Shown here piece by piece: positions 32,405-38,758 of a DNA stretch of 40,643 nt. The translations under genes were made by a program, and so were the position numbers. A model generated the notes under the pieces. That model was not told the origin of the DNA, did no database searches, and saw nothing but the letters and a program-made list of their open reading frames with translations. Each line of letters opens with the position of its first letter. Positions within the stretch are counted from its first letter, which is position 1. The stretch comes from Limobrevibacterium gyesilva (GTDB lineage Bacteria; Pseudomonadota; Alphaproteobacteria; Acetobacterales; Acetobacteraceae), in NCBI RefSeq assembly GCF_025989185.1, contig NZ_JAPDNT010000036.1, positions 1-40,643 of the forward strand. Reading direction: 5' to 3'.

Positions 32405-32876
32405 TGATGCTCTCCGCCGCGACCTCGATGCCATCGAGCCATTCGGCGATGATCGCCTTCGCGTCTCCTGCACCCGGTGCTGCGAAAGCAAGCTGCACGC
32501 TTATCGATCCGCCGCAGAGCACGGTCAGCTCGGTGCGCTCGGCGATCGCGCGTGCGGTTGCGGGCGTCAGGAAGACGCACCGCACCGCAACCGAGTCTGG
32601 CGGATATGTCTGGATCCTTCCATCAGCGGCGATCAGGCCGACACGTCCGGTGGCCGGCGACGACACGGTTTCCGCAATCACGCCAGTCCAATTCGTCGAC
32701 ACGAGCAGCACGACCGGAACGTCGCCGGCGCGCTCGAGTAGGCGCTGCCAGTGGATCGGACGTGGCGGCAGCAGGGCAAGCGGATCGGACCGCGCTGGCG
32801 CTGGTGCCGGTGCAGCCGGCGCCGGCCTGGTTGCGGCCGCCGGCGGGGCGGAGAACAGGTCGAGCTGGTCAAGCAT
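32397..32876 (-). CDS. Unknown protein coupled to the ParB-like gene
   Basis: The ATG at 32876 gives 159 residues (MLDQLDLFSAPPAA start, then an Ala/Pro linker). The domain has VPVVLLVSTNWTGVIAETVS and GRVGLIAADGRIQTYP, with strands to the end. The start peptide DQLDLFS resembles a sliding-clamp-binding (QxxLxLF-type) motif. That would fit a replication role but is only suggestive. It overlaps the ParB-like gene by 8 bases. Confidence 0.5.
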   Translation of the reverse strand: MLDQLDLFSAPPAAATRPAPAAPAPAPARSDPLALLPPRPIHWQRLLERAGDVPVVLLVSTNWTGVIAETVSSPATGRVGLIAADGRIQTYPPDSVAVRCVFLTPATARAIAERTELTVLCGGSISVQLAFAAPGAGDAKAIIAEWLDGIEVAAESING

Positions 32877-34512
32877 CCTCCTCCTCCTCGATCCGGACGT
32901 CCGCCTTCGGGGCGGGCGCGCCGAAGCGGCAGGGGCGCCAGTCGGGCAGATTGCCGGCCAGACGGGCGCGCAGGTCGCCGGCCTTCGCCGGCGCCTTGAT
33001 GCCGGCTTCCATGGCAACGCGCCTCAGCTCGGCGGTCGATACCTGGGCGAGAAATTCCGGGGTGTCGAAGCGGGGCAGGGCGGCGTCGGCGCCGATCGCC
33101 TGGCCGATCCATTCCGGCACGTGGTCGTGGCGCTCGTCGTCCGCGGTGGTGATCAGCAGCAGACGTGCGAGCGCTTCGGCCGCGATCTCGGCGATGTTCT
33201 CCGGCTCCGGCAGGATGCCGTCGACGTTGTCCCGCGGCACCAGGCGCAACGCCAGGTCGCGCATGCCGGTGGCGTCGTATTTGTGGGCCTCGGCGCTGAC
33301 CCGCACCGTGCGGGCGCCGAGTGCTAGCACCAGCAGCGTGAGCAGCTCATCCGTGCGCAGCATCCCCCTGCGCACGGTGGCGATGATGTGCTGGCGCAAC
33401 GCCTCGGTCTTGGCGCTGGCGATCGCCGCATGCCCGGCGCGGCTGATCGGATCGCGCGGCGGCGCGGGTTCGGGTGCCGTGGGTTCGGGATCGGCAAAGT
33501 CCGTGTCGTCGTCGGCCTCGTCGGCCGTCGCCGGCGCGTCCGCATGGGCGTCCTTCGCCGCCACCTTCCGCGCGAGCACGCGCGCGACCCGGCCCGGAGA
33601 ATATCCGGACTCGGCAACGACTGCGAAGATCGCTTCGTCCTTCCGCGGCTTCTCGTGGTCGCCATGTGTGCGGACCCAGCCGGCCGGCAGCACGACCGAA
33701 TTACCGCGGGGGTCCCATTTGCCGATCTGCAGGCGCTTCTTCGCCTTTTTCGCCTCCGCTTCCAGCGCCGCCTTCTGCGCGGCGATGAAGCCGGCAACGT
33801 CGCGCGTCGTGAACTGGTAGTGATCGCCGGGCTGGGCGAACAGATCCTCCTCGAACACGATCCCTGCCTTATCGGCGTCGAAAATGGCGTCCTCGCGCGA
33901 GATCCGTCCAGTGGTGCATAGCGTGGTGACACGCCACCAGTCTGGCTCGTCGTCGAGGGCCTGATGACCCGCTTTCAGGACGTCCCGCAGTGCCTTGGCC
34001 TGCACCTCCGGCGGCACCATGGCGATGACATAGATCGTCTCTTGCGGGTCGTCCGGCATGCCATGCCGCTCGAGCTGCGCCAGCACGTCGGGATGCAGCC
34101 GGCCGAGCTTGTCGAGCTGGCGGGTGCGTCGGTCGGACAGGCCAAGGCATTGCGCGGCCTGCTGCAGCGTGTAGCCCTGATCCTGCAGCCGCACGATCGC
34201 GCGCCACTGGTCGATCGGCTCGAGGGGCGCCCGCACCATGTTCTCGACGGCCTGGTCGGCGGCGTCGAATGTCGCGAGGTATTCGCTGACCGCGGCCGGG
34301 ATGTGGCTGAGGCCGACGGCCCGCGCCGCGGCCAGGCGGCGACTGCCGGCGACGGTCACGTAACGGTTGCCGGCCTTGCGCACCAGGATTGGCTGCAGCA
34401 CGCCGCGATGGCGGATGCTGTCTTCGAGCTGCGCCTCGGCCTCCCGGGTCGGTGGGCGCTTGCGAACGCTTTCGATTGGCGGGTCGATGTCGTCGATGGC
34501 AATCATCGGCAT
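32869..34512 (-). CDS. parB: ParB/Spo0J-like DNA-binding protein
   Basis: This 547-residue protein has a ParB N-terminal domain (QLEDSIRHRGVLQPILVRKA, and GSRRLAAARAVG at 56-67 in place of the GERRxxAA CTPase box). HTH-like RLQDQGYTLQQAAQCLGLSD (about 108-127) follows, then a long C-terminal region with helical, acidic and Pro-rich parts. ParB proteins bind parS. Phage and plasmid relatives also act as nucleases or transcription factors. It lies 3 kb from parA, beside which an RHH protein is already encoded, so its partner is open. AGGGAG precedes the ATG. Confidence 0.82.
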   Translation of the reverse strand: MPMIAIDDIDPPIESVRKRPPTREAEAQLEDSIRHRGVLQPILVRKAGNRYVTVAGSRRLAAARAVGLSHIPAAVSEYLATFDAADQAVENMVRAPLEPIDQWRAIVRLQDQGYTLQQAAQCLGLSDRRTRQLDKLGRLHPDVLAQLERHGMPDDPQETIYVIAMVPPEVQAKALRDVLKAGHQALDDEPDWWRVTTLCTTGRISREDAIFDADKAGIVFEEDLFAQPGDHYQFTTRDVAGFIAAQKAALEAEAKKAKKRLQIGKWDPRGNSVVLPAGWVRTHGDHEKPRKDEAIFAVVAESGYSPGRVARVLARKVAAKDAHADAPATADEADDDTDFADPEPTAPEPAPPRDPISRAGHAAIASAKTEALRQHIIATVRRGMLRTDELLTLLVLALGARTVRVSAEAHKYDATGMRDLALRLVPRDNVDGILPEPENIAEIAAEALARLLLITTADDERHDHVPEWIGQAIGADAALPRFDTPEFLAQVSTAELRRVAMEAGIKAPAKAGDLRARLAGNLPDWRPCRFGAPAPKADVRIEEEEDA

Positions 34513-34576
34513 GATTCTCGCTCTCCCTGTTGCAGTCGGTGGTGATGGTGTCAGCCGGGAAGGGGAGGGGCCGGCG

Positions 34577-34843
34577 CTATCGCGCGGCCGTCTTCGCCTT
34601 CTTCGCCCGCTTCGGCTTGCCGTGCGCCAGGCCGTAGGCTTGGCTCGGCCGTGCCGGCCCTGGCGTGTGTCCGTGCGAGCGGATGATCATTTCCGCGTCG
34701 TCGCGGCCGATCAGGCCGGCCCGCCCGTCCTCGCCGCGCCACGCGATCGCGCCGAGCTGGTCTTTGACGGACCATGTGCCGCTGTCCGCCTGGTCGGCGT
34801 AGTAGGGCGGCACGCCCTGCAGTGTCCCGATCGGATCAGGCAT
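34577..34843 (-). CDS. Small unknown early protein
   Basis: An 88-residue protein: GTWSVKDQLGAIAWRGEDGR and AGLIGRDDAEMIIRSHGH suggest a small beta-alpha fold, and a Lys-rich tail (KPKRAKKAKTAAR) suggests nucleic-acid binding. It overlaps the preceding gene by 8 bases. No family recognised. Confidence 0.52.
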   Translation of the reverse strand: MPDPIGTLQGVPPYYADQADSGTWSVKDQLGAIAWRGEDGRAGLIGRDDAEMIIRSHGHTPGPARPSQAYGLAHGKPKRAKKAKTAAR

Positions 34844-35105
34844 GTCCGACCACCTCCGGCGCCGCGATGCTCATGCGCACCAGCTCGATGAACACGGCGA
34901 GGTCACGCTCATGCGCCTCGGGGTCCGTCGATTCCGCGCGTAGCGTATCGGCGAGAGTGCCGGCGAGGGCGCACAGCGTGACCGCCTTCGGCTGCGTGCC
35001 CGACAGCAGCAGCGCTCCGGCGATCGCGTCGGCGAGCTCGACCATCGCGGCCGGATTGGCGTCGCCGATCATGTCCGCGATGTCCGCCTGTGTGGCTCGG
35101 TCCAT
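34836..35105 (-). CDS. Small helical unknown protein
   Basis: The ATG at 35105 with AGGAG at 9 bases gives 89 residues. It is all-helical by appearance (TQADIADMIGDANPAAMVEL, TLCALAGTLADTLRAEST). An upstream ATG near 35138 exists without a better site. No family recognised. Confidence 0.52.
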   Translation of the reverse strand: MDRATQADIADMIGDANPAAMVELADAIAGALLLSGTQPKAVTLCALAGTLADTLRAESTDPEAHERDLAVFIELVRMSIAAPEVVGHA

Positions 35106-35134
35106 GGGTGGGCTCCTGGTGGTTGCGGGGCGCG

Positions 35135-35419
35135 TCATTTCGTGCGCGCCGGACGCACGCTCCCTGGCTTCCAGCGCCAGGACTGCGACATTTGCGGGGG
35201 GAAGCCGGGCAGGGCGTCGCCGGATGGCACCAGGCGTCCCGGCGGTGTGTCCGGTGTCCGGCTCTTGCGGGACTGGAACAGCAGCGGCCAGACCGCTTCC
35301 TTGGTGACGGACCGCTGCGCCTTGACCAGCGACCAGGCGCCGCTGGTGCAGGTCAGCACGTCGCCGGCGCGCACGTGCTCGAGCAGGTCGCCGGTGTCGG
35401 TGATCGGTGTGTCCGTCAT
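35135..35419 (-). CDS. Small unknown early protein
   Basis: The ATG at 35419 gives 94 residues: DLLEHVRAGDVLTCTSGAWS and a VKAQRSVTKEAVWPLLFQSR stretch, then a Pro/Arg-rich end. It overlaps the stop of the HD-domain gene (ATGA). No family recognised. Confidence 0.52.
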   Translation of the reverse strand: MTDTPITDTGDLLEHVRAGDVLTCTSGAWSLVKAQRSVTKEAVWPLLFQSRKSRTPDTPPGRLVPSGDALPGFPPQMSQSWRWKPGSVRPARTK

Positions 35420-36078
35420 CCTGGCGGTGCCTCGGCGTCCAGGACGGACAGCAGTGCGAAGTGCGGATACGGCCCGGCGCGCTGCGCCAGCAGCGTGAGC
35501 ACGCGACGATTCCACCGTTCGCGGCTGAATGTCTCGTTTTGCGGCGCCAGGTCACCGATCTCCGGCGCATCCGGCAGATCGGTCCACGGGTGCGGCGCCG
35601 GGCCTTGGAACCGTTCGTGTTCTATCCGCAGGGCCTGCAGGTCGGCGCGCTTGATCGCCACTGCGTATGCCTCGGACAGCGGCCAAGGCACGGCAAAGGC
35701 GGCATGCACCGCGCCGGAGATGCGCGCGGAGATCTCCGCGATCGGATCGAAAACGGCTCGGCCCTCGATATCGAGTAGGATGCGAATCGCCGATTTCAGC
35801 GGCGATATCACGTCGCCAATGTATGCCTCGTGGGCATCATGGATCAGTGCAGCAAGGCGCAGCTCGGCCGATCCGCCGGCGATCTCGACGAGACGCTCGA
35901 CCAGCAGCGAATGCTCCGCGACGTTCCAGGCGACCGGCCCCGTGGTCTGCCCGCAAAAGCGCGGCAGCCGGGACAGGCCGGCGGCGATATCCATCAGGCG
36001 GACCATGTCGGCGCGCGGATACACCAGATCAAATGCCTGGCCGCTGACGGTCTGCATCCAGGGCGCAATGTCCCTCAT
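35416..36078 (-). CDS. HD-domain phosphohydrolase (YfbR-like nucleotidase)
   Basis: This 220-residue protein has the HD metal motifs WNVAEHSLLV (H56), LIHDAHEAYIGD (H80, D81) and IKRADLQAL (D146). This is the YfbR/5'-deoxynucleotidase pattern, including PLKSAIR after the HD. It would hydrolyse dNMPs, shaping nucleotide pools during phage replication or depriving the host; the exact substrate is inferred. It is coupled by ATGA overlaps on both sides. Confidence 0.78.
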   Translation of the reverse strand: MRDIAPWMQTVSGQAFDLVYPRADMVRLMDIAAGLSRLPRFCGQTTGPVAWNVAEHSLLVERLVEIAGGSAELRLAALIHDAHEAYIGDVISPLKSAIRILLDIEGRAVFDPIAEISARISGAVHAAFAVPWPLSEAYAVAIKRADLQALRIEHERFQGPAPHPWTDLPDAPEIGDLAPQNETFSRERWNRRVLTLLAQRAGPYPHFALLSVLDAEAPPG

Positions 36079-36308
36079 GCCGGCACCGCCTGCCGGCGCA
36101 GCACGTCGCCGACCTGCGTCAGTTCATGCACCCACGCCAGATCCACGCGGCGCCAGGCGCCGCTGTCGAGCTCGACGCCGGCGGCATAGTCGTGATCGGC
36201 GAGACTAAACAGGCACGTCATGCGGGCGAACCCGACGGTCACGCCGCCCCGCGCCGGGTCAGCAACAAAAACCGGCCGCGGCGGCACGGTCCTAGACGTG
36301 ATCAGCAT
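36075..36308 (-). CDS. Small unknown early protein
   Basis: The ATG at 36308 with GAGGA at 8 bases gives 77 residues (an ATG at 36350 has no ribosome-binding site). Beta-rich: GVTVGFARMTCLFSLADHDY, WRRVDLAWVHEL. It overlaps the upstream gene by 17 bases. No family recognised. Confidence 0.52.
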   Translation of the reverse strand: MLITSRTVPPRPVFVADPARGGVTVGFARMTCLFSLADHDYAAGVELDSGAWRRVDLAWVHELTQVGDVLRRQAVPA

Positions 36309-36519
36309 GTTGGCTGTCCTCGATTTCTGCGACATCATCGGGATTGACAAAGGTCGAGCCGGTCACGACGTCGGCCCAGATCGGTCGGCCGCGGACATCG
36401 GTCCAGTGACCGAGCAGCAGCGCCGGCCGCCCGCGTCCACGCACGAACACGACGCGCGCCGGGCGCGCCTCGCGGTACAGCAGGTCCGTGGCCGGGCCTG
36501 CGACGGAAGGAAATGCCAC
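36292..36519 (-). CDS. Small unknown early protein
   Basis: A 75-residue protein with a GTG start at 36519 and strands ARVVFVRGRGRPALLLGHW and IWADVVTGSTFVNPDDVAEI. It resembles the small beta-barrel products of phage early regions, but no family can be named. Confidence 0.48.
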   Translation of the reverse strand: MAFPSVAGPATDLLYREARPARVVFVRGRGRPALLLGHWTDVRGRPIWADVVTGSTFVNPDDVAEIEDSQHADHV

Positions 36520-36851
36520 TACGCGCCGTCCTGCGCCGGGGCTCGGTCATCCTCGAGCTGGCGCGTCGGCACCAGGGCGCGCAGGGCCGCGGCGGCGAGG
36601 CGCAGCTCGGTCGCGGCGGCCTCGTGGCGTGGGTGGATGGCGGGCAGGACCGAGATCACCCGCTCGGGCTGGGTCAGCAGATCCGCGGCGATCCGATCGA
36701 GCCGATCGGCCGCGATCAACACGGCGTCGGCGTGCTCGTTCGGGTAGGCGTGGGCGATGTCGAGCAGCGCGTCCCTGAGCGCGTCGAGCTCGCGCGCGAC
36801 GATCGGCGCGCCCGCGTCTGGCTCGGCGGCGGGCGGGGTGAGACGGGGCAT
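36519..36851 (-). CDS. First gene of the leftward early operon
   Basis: A 110-residue protein, helical (RELDALRDALLDIAHAYPNE, AVLIAADRLDRIAADLLT). AGGGAGG at 7 bases supports the ATG at 36851. It lies about 30 bases from the PL-like promoter, so it is the first early product, in the place of lambda N. No Arg-rich N-like motif is visible. Confidence 0.55.
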   Translation of the reverse strand: MPRLTPPAAEPDAGAPIVARELDALRDALLDIAHAYPNEHADAVLIAADRLDRIAADLLTQPERVISVLPAIHPRHEAAATELRLAAAALRALVPTRQLEDDRAPAQDGA

Positions 36852-36853
36852 CC

Positions 36854-36881
36854 GGCGGCCTCCCTGAAGGGTGAGGCCGCC
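36854..36881 (-). promoter_or_regulatory. Inverted repeat at the PL start
   Basis: A 9-bp inverted repeat, ggcggcctc (36854-36862) and gaggccgcc (36873-36881), with a 10-base loop, lies directly after the PL-like -10 and contains the ribosome-binding site of the first gene. Part would lie upstream of the expected transcript start (about 36875), so it may act as an operator at DNA level. Confidence 0.4.
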
Positions 36882-36911
36882 AGCCTATTCAGCTGGGCTT
36901 AATGTCGTCAA
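36882..36911 (-). promoter_or_regulatory. PL-like promoter of the leftward early operon
   Basis: On the minus strand TTGACG (36911-36906) and TAGGCT (36887-36882) are separated by 18 bases. The whole 31-base box (36912-36882) matches the PR-like box at 37348-37378 at 26 positions, including an ATTAAG element in the spacer. Its place between the repressor gene's end and the first leftward gene makes it the lambda PL equivalent. Confidence 0.68.
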
Positions 36912-36929
36912 TGCAGATGTTCAGCCATC

Positions 36930-37331
36930 CTATACGTCTGGCGATGGTATGGTGCGCACGCTGGCCGGTGCGTCGGTGTCGTCACCGACTCGCATCGGAC
37001 CAGGCGGTTTAATAACGTTCTGCATCAAAGCGTCGCGCGTCCGAGAAGACAGCGCATCGTAATCGCCAGATAGTATCCAGTCCGCGCCGATGCCAAACCT
37101 TTGCTTAAGTATGGCAAGGTAAGCGGGCGGCGGAGGGTGACGCTCTTGTTCCCAATTATTGTAGCGGTAGGCGGAAATTCCAAGTAACCGCGCAAAAGCC
37201 GCTTGGTTGTTGTATCCGGCTGCCACGCGCGCATCGCGCAGCCGCGCGCCGAATCCTGCCAATACGTGCGACATGATCGGGTCGGGGTGCTTTGCGTCCA
37301 TGTCGCACCATCCCGCAGCGTGTCGTGCCAT
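36930..37331 (-). CDS. CI-like phage repressor (XRE family, short form)
   Basis: The ATG at 37331 with GGAG at 9 bases gives 133 residues. A helix-turn-helix of XRE type spans about 25-65 (FGARLRDARVAAGYNNQAAF, LLGISAYRYNNWEQ), followed by a short helical part. No S24 peptidase domain is present, so SOS cleavage of the LexA kind is not expected. The next methionines at 37301 and 37274 are alternative starts. It is divergent from the Cro-like gene, with PR in between and PL behind it. Confidence 0.8.
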   Translation of the reverse strand: MARHAAGWCDMDAKHPDPIMSHVLAGFGARLRDARVAAGYNNQAAFARLLGISAYRYNNWEQERHPPPPAYLAILKQRFGIGADWILSGDYDALSSRTRDALMQNVIKPPGPMRVGDDTDAPASVRTIPSPDV

Positions 37332-37347
37332 GGTATTAAACTCCACG

Positions 37348-37378
37348 ATTGACGGCATTAAGGCCGGCTGAATATCCT
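37348..37378 (+). promoter_or_regulatory. PR-like promoter/operator of the rightward early operon
   Basis: TTGACG (37349-37354) and TATCCT (37373-37378) are separated by 18 bases, with an ATTAAG element in the spacer. It is the near-copy of the PL-like box. Transcription would start at about 37385, the first base of the Cro-like ATG, so the mRNA may be leaderless. Confidence 0.68.
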
Positions 37379-37384
37379 CGCGGG

Positions 37385-37609
37385 ATGATCTCGACCCGCG
37401 ACCTCATTGCCCGGCTGGGCGGCGGCGCTGCAGTGGCCCGCCGGCTTGGCGTGTCAGCGGCGGCCGTCTGCAACTGGATCGCCAGCGACCAGATCCCGGC
37501 GGGCCGGGTGCTGGCGCTGTGGGCCCTCGCGGTTGAGGCTGGTATTGACTGGCGACCGGCGGATTACCGCGACTACGCACTCGTGCGCGTGCTGGCGGAG
37601 GCGGCGTGA
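37385..37609 (+). CDS. Cro-like repressor
   Basis: A 74-residue protein with a compact helix-turn-helix (RLGGGAAVARRLGVSAAAVC, residues 10-29, then WIASDQIPAGRVLAL) of the YdaS/Cro type. It faces the CI-like gene across the PR-like promoter. It would shut down repressor synthesis during lytic growth. No Shine-Dalgarno sequence is present, in agreement with a leaderless mRNA. The stop overlaps the next GTG. Confidence 0.78.
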   Translation: MISTRDLIARLGGGAAVARRLGVSAAAVCNWIASDQIPAGRVLALWALAVEAGIDWRPADYRDYALVRVLAEAA

Positions 37610-37854
37610 TCGCGCGCGGGCCTCTGTCGTTCGAGCCCTCGCGCCATTCGCCGCAAGGTGCGGCGGTGCCGCTCACGGTTGATCTGGTCAGCCGCACCGC
37701 CGAGTCCGGCGAGCGTGAACGGCCATCCGATGGCGATCAAAAACCCTCTCATCGTCGTGAATCCATCGTTAATCGGGCGATCCTGTCCCGATTTTGTGGC
37801 GATTTCGAGGAAATAAATCGTGTTGTCCGTTCCTCCGGAGGTGCGCGCCCATGA
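37606..37854 (+). CDS. Small unknown protein of the rightward operon
   Basis: An 82-residue protein with a GTG start coupled to the Cro-like gene (GTGA) and a stop coupled to the next gene (ATGA). It is charged and largely unstructured, with a helical end (RAILSRFCGDFEEINRVVRS). No family recognised; coding status rests on the overlaps. Confidence 0.45.
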   Translation: MIARGPLSFEPSRHSPQGAAVPLTVDLVSRTAESGERERPSDGDQKPSHRRESIVNRAILSRFCGDFEEINRVVRSSGGARP

Positions 37855-38063
37855 AAACCCGCTATCGACCGGACTGGCCGCCCGGCAGTAACGCGGCGCT
37901 CCTGCTGGCGCAGGTGCGCAGCAGCGGGGGATATACAAGCGGGTGGCCGACGCCCAGCGGCCTGCCGACCGCGCCCCTGCTGCCCTCGTCGCTGCCGCTC
38001 GGCACGCGCACCGCCCCGCGCGCCCGGAAGCGCGCACGCGCGCCGGTTGTCGCCGAGGCATGA
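37851..38063 (+). CDS. Small basic protein of the rightward operon
   Basis: A 70-residue Pro/Arg-rich protein (MKTRYRPDWPPGSNAALLLA start). GGAGG at 9 bases is the best ribosome-binding site of this operon. The end RAPRARKRARAP is strongly basic. It overlaps the next gene by 4 bases. No family recognised. Confidence 0.52.
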   Translation: MKTRYRPDWPPGSNAALLLAQVRSSGGYTSGWPTPSGLPTAPLLPSSLPLGTRTAPRARKRARAPVVAEA

Positions 38064-38758
38064 CGTCAGCCGGCTACGCCGCCGATGTTTTTCAGGCCGC
38101 ATCGCGCCTGGTGCCGACGCGGTTCGATTGGCAGGCGGTGGTCCCGTGGGGCCGCATCGCTGGGATGGCACGCCTTGTGATCGGCCTTCTGCCCGTCATG
38201 GCTGACGGCCCTGGCTACTGGCAGCCGCATCCGCATCCGCACCGCGCACCGCTCGGCGCCTGGCGCTGGGTGATCGCGGTGCGGCAGGGTCCGGTGCCGC
38301 GCTTCGATGCCGTCGGCCTCTATGATCCGCAGGAACCAGGCGACGCGATGCGCCAGCTGCACCTGCTGCCGTCCGCTGCGGAGCGCGCCATACCGGTCGC
38401 CATCTTCGGTGGGTCGATCGTCGATTGCCTCGCCGTCGATATCAGCCTGACCAAGCCGCCGCTGCGCCTGACGGGATTCGCCGACGTACTCGGCGACCCG
38501 CCGGAATGGGGCGAGGATCGTGCCGTGCCGATGCGCATCCATCGCAACGTGCGTGACTGGCTCGGCGATTTCTGCCGCGGCCTGGTGCTGATCGGCGCCG
38601 ACACCGGCGCGCACCAGGCCGCCCTGCTGCGCTGCCAGTCCGGTGTGGTGGGCAGCGACGTCGCGCATGCCCGCGCCCTGAAAAAACTGATCGAGCGGCC
38701 GCATCCTGCGGCGCCGCCGATTTTTGTCGCCGACAGCGACCGAAGCGAGGCCGCATGA
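38060..38758 (+). CDS. Unknown replication-operon protein, possible primase partner
   Basis: The ATG at 38060 gives 232 residues. It is a folded-looking protein with WRWVIAVRQGPVPRFDAVGL, VDCLAVDISLTKPPLRLTGF and a conserved-looking RGLVLIGADTGAHQAALLRC (about 172-191). The last segment faintly recalls Toprim/primase strands, but acidic residues are not clearly placed. It is coupled by ATGA to the helicase, so a primase or loader role is inferred from context only. Confidence 0.58.
   Translation: MTSAGYAADVFQAASRLVPTRFDWQAVVPWGRIAGMARLVIGLLPVMADGPGYWQPHPHPHRAPLGAWRWVIAVRQGPVPRFDAVGLYDPQEPGDAMRQLHLLPSAAERAIPVAIFGGSIVDCLAVDISLTKPPLRLTGFADVLGDPPEWGEDRAVPMRIHRNVRDWLGDFCRGLVLIGADTGAHQAALLRCQSGVVGSDVAHARALKKLIERPHPAAPPIFVADSDRSEAA

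Noticed and set aside
37573-38061. Minus-strand frame of 162 codons opposite the small rightward genes
   Set aside because: The plus strand has three chained start-stop overlaps and a good ribosome-binding site at 37851. The minus frame has no such support.
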